Origin: JAGQPD01 sp020426865
Lineage (GTDB): Bacteria > Planctomycetota > Planctomycetia > Pirellulales > Pirellulaceae
Assembly (NCBI GenBank): GCA_041399065.1
Contig: JAWKTN010000002.1
Location: forward strand, 186,001-250,000
Direction of reading: 5' to 3'
Length of the DNA: 64,000 nt
A program made the position numbers and the translations under genes. A model generated the notes under the pieces. That model was not told the DNA's origin. It saw nothing but the letters and a program-made list of their open reading frames with translations, and made no database searches. This document shows, one piece after another, positions 35,282 through 44,250 of the stretch; within the stretch, counting starts at the first letter, position 1; each line of letters starts with the position of its first letter.

Positions 35282-36211
35282 CTAGAATATCGAATTTTCG
35301 TACTTCGTTGCCAAGCGGAAGTGCGCACGGCGGAAAATCATGAGCGAGATGAACACGGCAGCCAGCAAACCGAACTCACACGCGATGAGTATGAAGACAA
35401 GTTCCCAATGAAATTGCCAGGATAGGGATGCTGGATCATTGAGAATTGTGATCGTGGTGACGTTGGCAAGGCCCACGCCGAAAAACGCCATCCATACGAT
35501 GCCGGCTCGACGCCACGTACGGTCTTTCACAAGATACCAGCGAAAAAGGGAGGCAACAAGCACTGAGGTCGATACGATCAGCAGCGAGAATCCTCCCACG
35601 GCGACAACGAATTCCCTCATTTCCGATTGCACGTCCCGTCCCAAAAGCATCACGGCGCGCATCAGTCCCAGCGGCAACGCCAGATAGGCGCTCCAGCCCA
35701 TCATCTGCAACAACGTAAAATGCCCCTGGGCGATTGGCCTTCCGCCCTCCCCTTTTGAGATCGCCATCCGCCATCCCCGCCAGACTCGAAGCATCCAAAA
35801 CGGAATCTGGCAGCCATAGTAACCAATCAACGTGCCAACACCGACTAACGAATAATCGCCATAGAGTCCTCCGTGGAACTGTTTGTAGAGCAATATGAGC
35901 ACGGTCCAAAATACTGTCAGCGTCAATGTTCCCTTGAGCACCCGCATCATGTTGCCGCCGGGACCAATAGCCGTCCACACCGAGAGCACAAAGATCTGGC
36001 CAGCAATGAATCCCATTACGGCGCCAAATCCATATTGGATCCAATCGTAGCTGATCAACAATCCCGTCGGTGCCAAGTAATAATGCTGCTCGATCCAACG
36101 CATCAACGATAAGGCGGACAGATCGACGACAAACGCCGCGCCGATCATTACCCCGAAGAGCGTGTGCGTGTGGCTCGGTGAATCTGCATCAAGTGGCTCA
36201 TCCCTGGTCAT
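35282..36211 (-). CDS. Polytopic membrane protein of unknown function
   Basis: 309 residues from ATG 36211. About eight hydrophobic spans, for example FGVMIGAAFVVDLSALSLM, YGFGAVMGFIAGQIFVLSVW, LTLTVFWTVLILLY and FSLLIVSTSVLVASLF. A polar segment GGRPIAQGHFTLLQMM falls in the middle. The last helix is followed by a short charged tail. I do not recognise the family. It lies between DinB and the ABC ATPase at 36415. Confidence 0.72.
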   Translation of the reverse strand: MTRDEPLDADSPSHTHTLFGVMIGAAFVVDLSALSLMRWIEQHYYLAPTGLLISYDWIQYGFGAVMGFIAGQIFVLSVWTAIGPGGNMMRVLKGTLTLTVFWTVLILLYKQFHGGLYGDYSLVGVGTLIGYYGCQIPFWMLRVWRGWRMAISKGEGGRPIAQGHFTLLQMMGWSAYLALPLGLMRAVMLLGRDVQSEMREFVVAVGGFSLLIVSTSVLVASLFRWYLVKDRTWRRAGIVWMAFFGVGLANVTTITILNDPASLSWQFHWELVFILIACEFGLLAAVFISLMIFRRAHFRLATKYENSIF

Positions 36212-36414
36212 ACCGCTTCCTTTGAATGACTACGTGGAATCGAAAAGTTTTAGGGAATCCAACCTTCTTTCCAAAACCGGGCGATGCCAGGATGACGCGA
36301 GGCAGGATGATGGTCTTCTTGATTGCAGAAGGTCGGGCATTTGGATAGGCTAACATTATCTCTAGGAACGGATTCTCAAGACTAGGCATCATAAGACATC
36401 GGGCGGAAAACAAC

Positions 36415-37080
36415 ATGATACAGCTCGACCGGATGTGCGTAAAACAGGGGCGGTTTCAGCTAGAAAATATCTCGTTGCAGGTTCCTTCGGGGAATTACGC
36501 GACACTCATGGGAAAAACAGGCGCCGGCAAGACTACGATCATTGAATCGATTTGCGGACTACGGCCAATCTCAAGCGGCCAGATCGTCGTAGGTGACCGC
36601 GACGTTACGCGCGTCCCACCCGCCCAGCGCGGGATCGGTTACGTCCCGCAAGACGGTGCCCTTTTTCCCAGCATGACCGTGGCACAACATTTGAAGTTCC
36701 CGCTCCACGTTCGCCGCTGGACCGCGAAGGCTCAGGATGATCGTGTGCGCGAACTGGCGGCACTTTTGCATATCGAACCGCTGATGGAACGTCTCCCACG
36801 CGGACTCAGCGGCGGTGAAGTTCAACGAGTGGCACTGGGGCGTGCCCTATCGTTTCACCCGGCGGTGGTGTTGCTCGACGAGCCACTCAGCGCGGTCGAC
36901 GACGAGACACGTCAACAGATGTACGACCTGATCGCTCGAGTTCGTACTCACACCCGAGCGACCTTTCTGCACATCACACACAACACGGACGAAGCCACCG
37001 AGCTTGGCGACCTCCACTTCCTGCTCAACAACGGCCAAATCATCAACCGTTCCACATCTCCCGAAGCTGTGGTGAAATAG
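36415..37080 (+). CDS. Stand-alone ABC transporter ATPase, ModC-like
   Basis: 221 residues from ATG 36415. Walker A is LMGKTGAGKTTIIESICGL, Q loop GYVPQDGALFPSMTV, signature GLSGGEVQRVALGRAL, Walker B VVLLDEPLSAVDDE and H loop LHITHNTDEA. The Q-D-x-x-LFP-x-M-TV pattern fits molybdate/sulfate-type importer ATPases. It lacks the C-terminal MOP/TOBE regulatory domain of full ModC (about 350 residues). No permease or binding protein gene is adjacent. The MobA gene follows convergently within 84 bp. The substrate is inferred only. Confidence 0.9.
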   Translation: MIQLDRMCVKQGRFQLENISLQVPSGNYATLMGKTGAGKTTIIESICGLRPISSGQIVVGDRDVTRVPPAQRGIGYVPQDGALFPSMTVAQHLKFPLHVRRWTAKAQDDRVRELAALLHIEPLMERLPRGLSGGEVQRVALGRALSFHPAVVLLDEPLSAVDDETRQQMYDLIARVRTHTRATFLHITHNTDEATELGDLHFLLNNGQIINRSTSPEAVVK

Positions 37081-37163
37081 CACAAAACGCGGCAGTACCA
37101 CGTTATCGTCATATTTCAACTAAAACCGGATCCCGATCCCTTTGGGTGAGAGGGTGTCGCCCG

Positions 37164-37775
37164 TCATTGTGATTTGATATGATTTGCCAGCGCTGCACGA
37201 TATTCCGCCGGGTGATTCACGTTCCGCAAGCTGTCGAGGACTGGATCGACGTCGCGCAGCTGATCGGCCCCCACCTCGCGAACTCGAAGTGATTCCACGA
37301 GTTCTTGCATTCGCAATTTGCCAGCCATCAATCTTTCTTCGACATATGGCAACACGGTAACTCGGTAAATGGCGGACAAAGGATGCCAATACTGTATGGT
37401 TCGAGGTATTGCCGCGTCGTGATCTTCCAAATACGAAATCAACTTCGTGACAAACTCGGGGACCAGTAGCGGGACGTCGCAGCCGGTGACGTATGCTGCA
37501 TCGACAGCTCCTTGAAGCTCCACCAATCCCGCGCGCATTCCTTCCAGTGGCCCGCATTGCGACCGATGATCGCGGACACAACGGACCATCGGCCCAAGCG
37601 TTGGTAGTTCTTGCCCGGCGGCCGCCACAACGATGATTGGCTGCACAACCGTCGATAACACGCGAGCAACGCGCGTGACCATCGGTTCACCGCCAAACGG
37701 AAGCGATGCTTTGGCTGTTCCCATCCGGGTACTCTGTCCGCCACAGAGCACGATTCCGCCGACTCGCAACGTCAC
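37164..37775 (-). CDS. mobA: Molybdenum cofactor guanylyltransferase-like protein MobA
   Basis: 203 residues from GTG 37775, which overlaps the Hsp70 stop (GTGA); upstream in-frame starts inside the Hsp70 gene are less likely. The N-terminus VGGIVLCGGQSTRMGTAKASLPFGG is the nucleotidyltransferase G-x-x-x-R-x-G-x-x-K signature, followed by DHRSQCGPLEGM and VTGCDVPLL, the metal-binding Asp. MobA attaches GMP to molybdopterin. The pairing with the upstream Hsp70 gene by overlap is odd; the orphan ABC ATPase lies opposite. Confidence 0.9.
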   Translation of the reverse strand: MTLRVGGIVLCGGQSTRMGTAKASLPFGGEPMVTRVARVLSTVVQPIIVVAAAGQELPTLGPMVRCVRDHRSQCGPLEGMRAGLVELQGAVDAAYVTGCDVPLLVPEFVTKLISYLEDHDAAIPRTIQYWHPLSAIYRVTVLPYVEERLMAGKLRMQELVESLRVREVGADQLRDVDPVLDSLRNVNHPAEYRAALANHIKSQ

Positions 37776-39313
37776 AACGAACGGCCCCCTTTTTGCACGA
37801 TGGCGCGCCACATGGAAATCTCTTCCGGCGTAAGACTGTTCTCACGCGTCAGTTCGTGATGCAGTTTCGCTTTGGTACCGGCAACGCGAACACGGATCTG
37901 CAGTCGTCCATTTTCTTCATAGCGAAACGCGATATCGATCGGTGTCGCGGCAGGTAGATCTGGCGGTAAATTTCGGACCACGCAGCGGCCGATTTGCGAA
38001 CAGGCATTGGGATCGGCACTTTCCCCCTCGACGATCTGCACCAAAATCGACCGCTGATTCGCTTTTTGCGTCTTGAACAACCGCCGGGCCTCGGCCGGCA
38101 ATTTGGTATTGCGGGGAATCAAAACTCCAGTTCGCGGACGTTTCGTTTCGGGATCCGTGGCCACCACCCCCAAGCTGTGAGAATTGACGTTCTTGATCGT
38201 AAAGGCGGGTGGCGTCCCTGCGGCCTGAGCACAAATCAGACTGGCTCGCAATGCCGCGCCGTGCGCCACGGCTTCATCGGGAGACACTGATACGTCAGGG
38301 TGCTTTCCCGAAAGCTGATGGAGCAAGTCTCGGACTGCTGGCATCCGAGTCGACCCGCCAATCAGTAGCACTCGATCGATGTCCGCCCATTGCAGCCCGC
38401 TTGCGCGCAGCGTCTGCCGGGTCGTAAACGCGGTCCGATCCAGCAAGTCTCGTGTCAAATCCTGAAACTGTGGCCGGGTAATCTCAATGCGCATGGCGTT
38501 GCCACGATATTCACAACCGATGAAGGTTTTTTCTCGTGCCGACAGGGAACGCTTGGCATCCTCACACTCCCGCCATAACCGCCCCAATGCGTTCGCGTCT
38601 TGACGCGGATCCGGCTCGTGGGCCTTCGTGAATCGCTCAACCGCATAATTGACCAAACGTTGATCCCAATCGAATCCCCCCAGTTGAACGTCACCATCGG
38701 TCGCCAGGGTCGTAAATTCACTGCCGTGGATCTCCATCACCGTTACGTCGAAGGTACCGCCGCCAAGATCGTAGACCAGTATTCGTTGCAACTTTGAACT
38801 GGTACCATCAGCCCGCAAGAACCCATGCTCCGCACCAAAGGCGATTGCGGCAGCCGTCGGTTCGTTGATAATGTCCAGCACTTCCAGACCCGCAATAAGT
38901 CCGGCGTCCTGCGTTGCTTTGCGGCGCACTTCGTCAAAATACGCCGGCACGGTAATAACCGCTCGGTTCACGCCGCCCAACTGTTGACTCGCGTCCCGAA
39001 CCAATTTCTGAAGAACCCAAGCCTGAATCACTTCGGGCGGGTATTGTTTTCCGCCGAATGTCTTGCCGAACAGTCGGTGGCCCAGTTCGCGTTTGGCACA
39101 TTGGGCGATTCGAGGCGCGTCCGTGGCAATTGCTTTGAGCGCTTCTTTGCCAACCACTACCTGGGATTCCTCGAATAGGACAACACTGGGCGTAACCTTC
39201 TCTCCTTCGGCATTGTTCAAGGTTTGCGGGCGTCCCGTTTCATCAACGAAAGCAATGGCGGAGTAGGTGGTCCCCAAGTCGATCCCAACGGCCTCCCCAT
39301 TTGCGTTTGTCAT
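37772..39313 (-). CDS. Hsp70-family protein lacking the C-terminal lid
   Basis: 513 residues from ATG 39313, with GGAGGG nine bases upstream. The nucleotide-binding domain shows GIDLGTTYSAIAF, ITVPAYFDEVRRKATQDA, NEPTAAAIAFG, LVYDLGGGTFDVTVME and LLIGGSTRMPAVRDL. The substrate-binding beta domain follows, but the sequence stops about 120 residues earlier than DnaK, so the helical lid is mostly missing. It follows a second, similar gene by 60 bp. Lidless Hsp70s occur in planctomycetes; substrates are unknown. It is not dnaK itself on the evidence of length. Confidence 0.92.
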   Translation of the reverse strand: MTNANGEAVGIDLGTTYSAIAFVDETGRPQTLNNAEGEKVTPSVVLFEESQVVVGKEALKAIATDAPRIAQCAKRELGHRLFGKTFGGKQYPPEVIQAWVLQKLVRDASQQLGGVNRAVITVPAYFDEVRRKATQDAGLIAGLEVLDIINEPTAAAIAFGAEHGFLRADGTSSKLQRILVYDLGGGTFDVTVMEIHGSEFTTLATDGDVQLGGFDWDQRLVNYAVERFTKAHEPDPRQDANALGRLWRECEDAKRSLSAREKTFIGCEYRGNAMRIEITRPQFQDLTRDLLDRTAFTTRQTLRASGLQWADIDRVLLIGGSTRMPAVRDLLHQLSGKHPDVSVSPDEAVAHGAALRASLICAQAAGTPPAFTIKNVNSHSLGVVATDPETKRPRTGVLIPRNTKLPAEARRLFKTQKANQRSILVQIVEGESADPNACSQIGRCVVRNLPPDLPAATPIDIAFRYEENGRLQIRVRVAGTKAKLHHELTRENSLTPEEISMWRAIVQKGGRSL

Positions 39314-39373
39314 CTTCTTCACGCCCTCCAATGCTAACTTGAATCACACGACCTCTCGTGTTGGGATTCTCCT

Positions 39374-40900
39374 TCAAGGACCGATCATGTCCCGCCAATA
39401 CTGCGAGGTCTCCGCATCCAGGCCCCCTTCACGCTGGAATTGAGCGACGACTTCCAACGTGGTTTCCGGAAGCGTAGCACGAACCTCCAGTTTACCATTG
39501 GCCGCATAATGATAGGAGACTTCAACCGGCGTACCGGCCGCCAAATCCGCCGGCAAGTCCTTCAGCACGACACGCCCAATAAGTTGACAGTGTTGCGGAT
39601 CAGGATTGTCCCCCTCAAGCACGTTCACAACCACGCTGGTCTGGCGGTCGCGCAACGTTACGAAGCGATGGACACGCTGCGTGGGCAATGGGGAATTCTT
39701 AGGTATGATCGTGATATTGCGTCTCTGATTCGTCGTCGGCTCAACCCCTTCCACGCCCAGACTGTGGGCATTGACCTGCACAACTTGAAACCGTGGTCGC
39801 CGTCCCGCGGTCTGTCGGCTGAGCAGCGATTCGGCAACTAGCGCCGCACCTCGGGCAACGGCCTCGTCGGGATTGACCACCTGCTCTGGCGCAATGCCCG
39901 TAACCTCTTCCAAACGCTGCGCGATGCGGACCATTCTCGTCGCACCACCAATTAGCAGGATGTGCGAGATATCAGCCCAGGTCATTCCCGCTGCCGCCAG
40001 CGCCTGGCGTGCCGTGAGCACGGTTCGTTCCAGAAGATCGGCAGTCCAATCGTGGAAATCACTCCGAGTGATCACGAGCCGCAGCGGTTCGTTCGAGAAT
40101 TCGAAATCCAACGTCACCGATTCTCGCGCACTAAGCGTGAGTTTGCACTCTTCCACCTGATCCCATAATCGTGCGAGTTGATCGTCCGTCAACGTTGGGC
40201 GATGTTGTTGAGCCTCGGCCCAGCGTTCGAGAACGTGATCGAAAATCCGCTGCGTCCAATCAATTCCACCGAGCTGCATATCGCCATCAGTCGACACCGT
40301 CGTAGCGACATCCGGACCGAGTGAAATCACCGATACGTCAAACGTTCCTCCCCCTAGATCATAGACGAGCAGATTGCGGCATTCGGCGGGGCGATTCATC
40401 TCGTCCAGATAACCCAAGTGCTCGGCAAATGACAACGACGCTGCCACTGGTTCATTGATCATGTCCAACAACGGCAAGTCTGCCAGTTTCGCGGCATCCA
40501 TCGTGGCTTCGCGACGCCTCTCGTCGAAGTACGCTGGCACGGTAAGGACAATTCCGAGCGGGGAGGCGATCTCCCGCCGAATGTCTTTTTTCAATTGCCC
40601 CAGGATACACGCAGAAATAACTTGCGGCGGCAGCATGCGCCCAGCGATCGGACGACGATAATGTTTCTTTCCGATATCTCGCTTTGCATCGCGCGCGACA
40701 CGATCAGAATCATACCGCATCGCCTTTCGCGCCTCCTTCCCGACGACAATCGCGTCCTCCGCAAAGTAGACCACGCTGGGCGTTAACGTGTCACCGGCCG
40801 AGTTGCCAATCATCACCGTGCGACCCGAAGCCGCAACGTAAGCCACGGCCGAGTTGGTGGTCCCCAAGTCGATACCGATCGCTACTGCGTTTTCGTGCAT
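39374..40900 (-). CDS. Second lidless Hsp70-family protein
   Basis: 508 residues from ATG 40900; a longer N-terminus from ATG 41128 or ATG 40939 is less likely because conserved sequence starts at GIDLGTTNSAVAYVA. Motifs: VLTVPAYFDERRREATMDA, NEPVAASLSF, LVYDLGGGTFDVSVISLG and LLIGGATRMVRIAQ. It carries the beta substrate domain (TPVEVSYHYAANGKLEVRA) and then ends, like its downstream neighbour, with no lid. The pair is probably an ancient tandem duplication in one operon with mobA. Confidence 0.93.
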   Translation of the reverse strand: MHENAVAIGIDLGTTNSAVAYVAASGRTVMIGNSAGDTLTPSVVYFAEDAIVVGKEARKAMRYDSDRVARDAKRDIGKKHYRRPIAGRMLPPQVISACILGQLKKDIRREIASPLGIVLTVPAYFDERRREATMDAAKLADLPLLDMINEPVAASLSFAEHLGYLDEMNRPAECRNLLVYDLGGGTFDVSVISLGPDVATTVSTDGDMQLGGIDWTQRIFDHVLERWAEAQQHRPTLTDDQLARLWDQVEECKLTLSARESVTLDFEFSNEPLRLVITRSDFHDWTADLLERTVLTARQALAAAGMTWADISHILLIGGATRMVRIAQRLEEVTGIAPEQVVNPDEAVARGAALVAESLLSRQTAGRRPRFQVVQVNAHSLGVEGVEPTTNQRRNITIIPKNSPLPTQRVHRFVTLRDRQTSVVVNVLEGDNPDPQHCQLIGRVVLKDLPADLAAGTPVEVSYHYAANGKLEVRATLPETTLEVVAQFQREGGLDAETSQYWRDMIGP

Positions 40901-41142
40901 CTCCGACCCGCCTTCTCGTCTACGATCTGGGCGCGCCATTCGCACTCCCCTGTTAATAGACTCTAGCCTACTTCCAGCACAGAACAACGGGGCGCAGATC
41001 AAGTTGCACGAATCCCTCCACAAACACTGCGACGTTTTCGCGACCAACCGTGATGCTTCGCAACCGAGGTGGTCAAGCTGCAATCCAGGCGGCACGCTGG
41101 TCAAAATGGCTCCGTGCCAATTGAGCACCCTAGGCGGTGGAA

Positions 41143-42090
41143 CTAGGTTGAAGATTCGCTAGGGACGGCGACGTGTTCTCGCGCATGCCGAGACGAATGG
41201 AACCAGCGTTCCAGGTCAACGTGCAATAGTTGTTCAAGTTGTCGAATCTCGTCAACGAAATCCTCTTCCAGTCGCGCTCGAGTATGCTGCGCCAAAACCG
41301 GCCGATGTAGGATCAAGTTGCGAAGCCGTTCACGAATGACAAACGGAAACATCGCCTTCAGGGTGTAACGCAGATACGTCGAACGTACCATCGATTGAAA
41401 CAGGCCCTTTACCAGCCAGTTCCTGGGAGTGCCGGAACTGTTAACAGTCACATCCGTTTTGGGCCGAAATGATTGATCCGCACCGAGAAAGTCCAGTACG
41501 GTTTGCACCACCTGGGGCGTGTGCTCGTCGAAGTCTTCATAGGTGATTACCTTCACACGATCCTTGCCAAACGTGTCCAGGAAGGCTTTCAGCTGCTCAA
41601 CGTACCTTCCCATCCGCCGATAATGCCAAATGTGATGCCAGTTTTCCTCAAAGCGACGGTCCTCTTCATCCAGTGCCTGGTCGAAATCCTCAATGGATTC
41701 GTAGCCTTTGGATCGCATATACAGAAAGCTGGAGAATGCCCGCTCCACGGGGTTTCGCAGCAGAACAATCAACTTGGCATTGGGAGCATATTTCTCAATG
41801 TTGGGAATGGCTTGTTGATAGTAGTAAAGCGTGGAAACGGAACCTTCACCGGCGATCTGTCCATTGGCTTGCCGATACAATTGTTGGTACCGTGAGCGGT
41901 CGGTCACAACAACCTGGTTCATCATGACGTCGTCGCCAGGTCCGCGAAAATCGAGTCGCCTTCCGGCAAACGCCATGAAGTGCGGTTCTTTCGGTTGCGT
42001 CATGAAGATCTGCGGATGTTGAGCGAGATACGACGCCAACGCCGTCGTACCGCTGCGAGCCGCGCCGATAATCAGAAAATCAGGAGACAT
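41143..42090 (-). CDS. Sulfotransferase-family protein
   Basis: 315 residues from ATG 42090, which overlaps the end of the glycosyltransferase gene by 11 bp. The 5' phosphosulfate-binding loop is IIGAARSGTTALASYL and the 3' phosphate-binding region is LIVLLRNPVERAFSSFLY. Both match PAPS-dependent carbohydrate sulfotransferases. In the cytoplasm it would move sulfate from PAPS to a sugar hydroxyl. It ends the exopolysaccharide gene run, with a second sulfotransferase at 43317, so sulfated glycan is likely. Confidence 0.92.
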   Translation of the reverse strand: MSPDFLIIGAARSGTTALASYLAQHPQIFMTQPKEPHFMAFAGRRLDFRGPGDDVMMNQVVVTDRSRYQQLYRQANGQIAGEGSVSTLYYYQQAIPNIEKYAPNAKLIVLLRNPVERAFSSFLYMRSKGYESIEDFDQALDEEDRRFEENWHHIWHYRRMGRYVEQLKAFLDTFGKDRVKVITYEDFDEHTPQVVQTVLDFLGADQSFRPKTDVTVNSSGTPRNWLVKGLFQSMVRSTYLRYTLKAMFPFVIRERLRNLILHRPVLAQHTRARLEEDFVDEIRQLEQLLHVDLERWFHSSRHAREHVAVPSESST

Positions 42091-43297
42091 ATTTTGGTCG
42101 CGATCTGGGTTGGGTACGCGCACCACCGGATACGTGGCTCGCGTCGTGTCCCGTAATTTCGTAATACACATCCAGCGTTTGTTCAATCATCTGGGAGACC
42201 CCAAACGACTCGACCTTGTTCTGTGCCGACCACCCGAATTCCGCACATAAGTCAGGATCCGATAACAGTCTCGTCAGGTGTTCCGACAGCGCCGCGTCGT
42301 CGTTGACACGATGAATATAGCCGCTGCTGCCATCGTCAATGGCCGTTCCCGCAGACGATTTGTCTGACGCCACGACGGGCAAGCCAATCACCAGGGCTTC
42401 CAGCAGAACGTACGACAGTCCCTCGTAGCGAGAGGGAAATGCCAATACGTCGAAGGCGGGCATCACCTCAACTCCGACCTGTTCCCCGAGCCAATCCACG
42501 GCGTGATCCACACCCAACTCGAGTGCCAGTCTTCGCAGAGTCTGTTCCAATTCGCCGTGTCCGACGATGGCCAGCCTGGCTTGGGGCAACGGTGTCAGGA
42601 CACGCTGCCAGGCCTTGAGCAAAACATCCAGCCCTTTTTGATCGGACAACCGGCCAACGAATCCAGCCACCGGGATGTCGCGCGGAATCTGCAGTGTACG
42701 CCGCGCATCATCACGATCGGGATGTGCAAACCTCTCAATGCCATTGACCACGACCCGCACACGATGAGCGGGAAACCGGAGTGTCTCCACGAGATGCTCG
42801 CCTTCCTCATACGAAACGGCGATCACGGCACCCGACATGCGCGCCAAGGTTCTCTCGGCGGTCGTCAATATCCGCCGCTCCAGCGGCGAAATGAACGGAT
42901 TCATCGTTCGTATCGCGTGCGGCGTGTACACACTGGGGAGCCGACATAACTGCCCTGCCAATCTCGCGATGGCTCCCCCCTTCGAACTATGACCGTGAAC
43001 AAGCTGAAAGGGACCGTGATTGCGGACATACCGAGCGACCGTGGCGGCGATCAGGGGGTCTCTTGCCGACGGCCCGCGACGCATCGAAAGGGGGTGAGCG
43101 GCGAATGAATTGGAACGTCGCGTCAACGCTTCCAGGCGACGTTCAAATGCGCGATCCATCCGGTCCGGCGAGTAAATCAAATGAACGGAGTGCCCCATCT
43201 CGACGAGGCCTTCTGTGAGATCGAACAGGTGGCGACCGACGCCAGTCAGCGCCGATTCCACGACTTGCAGGACTCTCAATGGCTGCTTGCTGTTCAT
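42080..43297 (-). CDS. GT4-family glycosyltransferase
   Basis: 405 residues from ATG 43297. GT-B fold: N-terminal VESALTGVGRHLFDLTEGL, then AVIAVSYEEGEHL, and C-terminal VAGFVGRLSDQKGLDVLLKAW and FPSRYEGLSYVLLEALVIGLPVVAS with the E-x7-E motif of GT4 retaining enzymes. It is the only glycosyltransferase in this locus besides the WbaP-type initiator, so the repeat unit may be small or other transferases are unlinked. Confidence 0.94.
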   Translation of the reverse strand: MNSKQPLRVLQVVESALTGVGRHLFDLTEGLVEMGHSVHLIYSPDRMDRAFERRLEALTRRSNSFAAHPLSMRRGPSARDPLIAATVARYVRNHGPFQLVHGHSSKGGAIARLAGQLCRLPSVYTPHAIRTMNPFISPLERRILTTAERTLARMSGAVIAVSYEEGEHLVETLRFPAHRVRVVVNGIERFAHPDRDDARRTLQIPRDIPVAGFVGRLSDQKGLDVLLKAWQRVLTPLPQARLAIVGHGELEQTLRRLALELGVDHAVDWLGEQVGVEVMPAFDVLAFPSRYEGLSYVLLEALVIGLPVVASDKSSAGTAIDDGSSGYIHRVNDDAALSEHLTRLLSDPDLCAEFGWSAQNKVESFGVSQMIEQTLDVYYEITGHDASHVSGGARTQPRSRPKYVS

Positions 43298-43316
43298 CTT
43301 TCACCCCGATCGACGA

Positions 43317-44246
43317 TTATCCGGCCAACCAATGCTGCAAATCCGTCTGCAACAGTGATTCAACTCGCCGTACTTCGGGCTCGAAGCACCGCTTGAGCTC
43401 TTCGTGAAATTCCGGACTCAACTCCGGACGCTTCCGTGAACGCACCAACAACCGTTTGACTTGGCCGATCATCCCCGAATTCTGTTTGGCGACGTAGCGT
43501 CGGAAATACAACATTGGAACGGCCAACGGTTTCGGCGGCAGCCGTAGAAAGCGATGCACAGCGGCGAATCGAACCTGCCTTGCCGATTTTGCTCGATCAA
43601 ATTCACATTGACCGTCATCTTTGAGCCCGACGAATTGGAGGATCTTCAAATAGGTACCGCGAGTGTCCTTGGCGACGTCGTCAAACAACAGGACCAATCG
43701 TTGTGGTTCCGGCACGACCTCGAAAAAGCGTTCCAACTGTTCGCCGAACGACATCACTTTCTCATACTGCAGCCACTGTTCAGCACGACATGTTTGCGGC
43801 ACTCGCTGCCCTGACCGTCGCACATCCTGCATCCGCCAGGCGCGTTCAAAGTTGCTCTCGTCTTCGTTGGAGGTGTAAACCAATTCGTCGTGAAACGAGT
43901 ACGCCGCCTCGGCCGGATTGCGGACAATTGCTAGAAACCTGGCCTGTGGATTGAACTTCATAATAGCAGGGATGGCCACCTGCGAGTACAAATAATTGGT
44001 TGACCCCTCGGCGATCACTTGGTGTCGTGGCTCGGCGTTACGAAATAGCTGTAGATAGTCGTCGACGCAGGCCAAGCGTTCCTGCGTTCGCAATTTGGGA
44101 AAATCTTCACTCCAGAAAAATGGTTCTTTCGGATCGCAGAAAAAGACATTCGGATGGCGGGTGAGCGCATTGCTAACGGTCGTCGTACCACACTTGGGGG
44201 CACCCACGATAAAAAAATTGGGGAATGGGTCCGCGACCATCGACAC
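43317..44246 (-). CDS. Sulfotransferase-family protein
   Basis: 309 residues. It starts at GTG 44246, with GAGG a few bases upstream; ATG 44240 is equally possible. PAPS motifs: FFIVGAPKCGTTTVSNAL and FLAIVRNPAEAAYSFHDEL, with DPKEPFFWSEDF between. The family includes heparan- and chondroitin-type and bacterial carbohydrate sulfotransferases. It lies between the FAD oxidoreductase (4-bp gap) and the GT4 gene (19-bp gap), all in one operon. It differs clearly from the second sulfotransferase at 41143, so the two likely act at different positions. Confidence 0.93.
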   Translation of the reverse strand: MSMVADPFPNFFIVGAPKCGTTTVSNALTRHPNVFFCDPKEPFFWSEDFPKLRTQERLACVDDYLQLFRNAEPRHQVIAEGSTNYLYSQVAIPAIMKFNPQARFLAIVRNPAEAAYSFHDELVYTSNEDESNFERAWRMQDVRRSGQRVPQTCRAEQWLQYEKVMSFGEQLERFFEVVPEPQRLVLLFDDVAKDTRGTYLKILQFVGLKDDGQCEFDRAKSARQVRFAAVHRFLRLPPKPLAVPMLYFRRYVAKQNSGMIGQVKRLLVRSRKRPELSPEFHEELKRCFEPEVRRVESLLQTDLQHWLAG

Positions 44247-44250
44247 GTTT

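Noticed and set aside
37776..37811. Longer N-terminus for MobA from ATG 37811
   Set aside because: It would add twelve residues inside the Hsp70 gene before the conserved VGGIVLCGG start; the GTGA overlap at 37775 is a more usual start.
39314..41142. CIRCE or similar heat-shock operator upstream of the Hsp70 genes
   Set aside because: No TTAGCACTC-N9-GAGTGCTAA-like inverted repeat is visible in the 60-bp gap or in the 240 bp upstream of the first gene.
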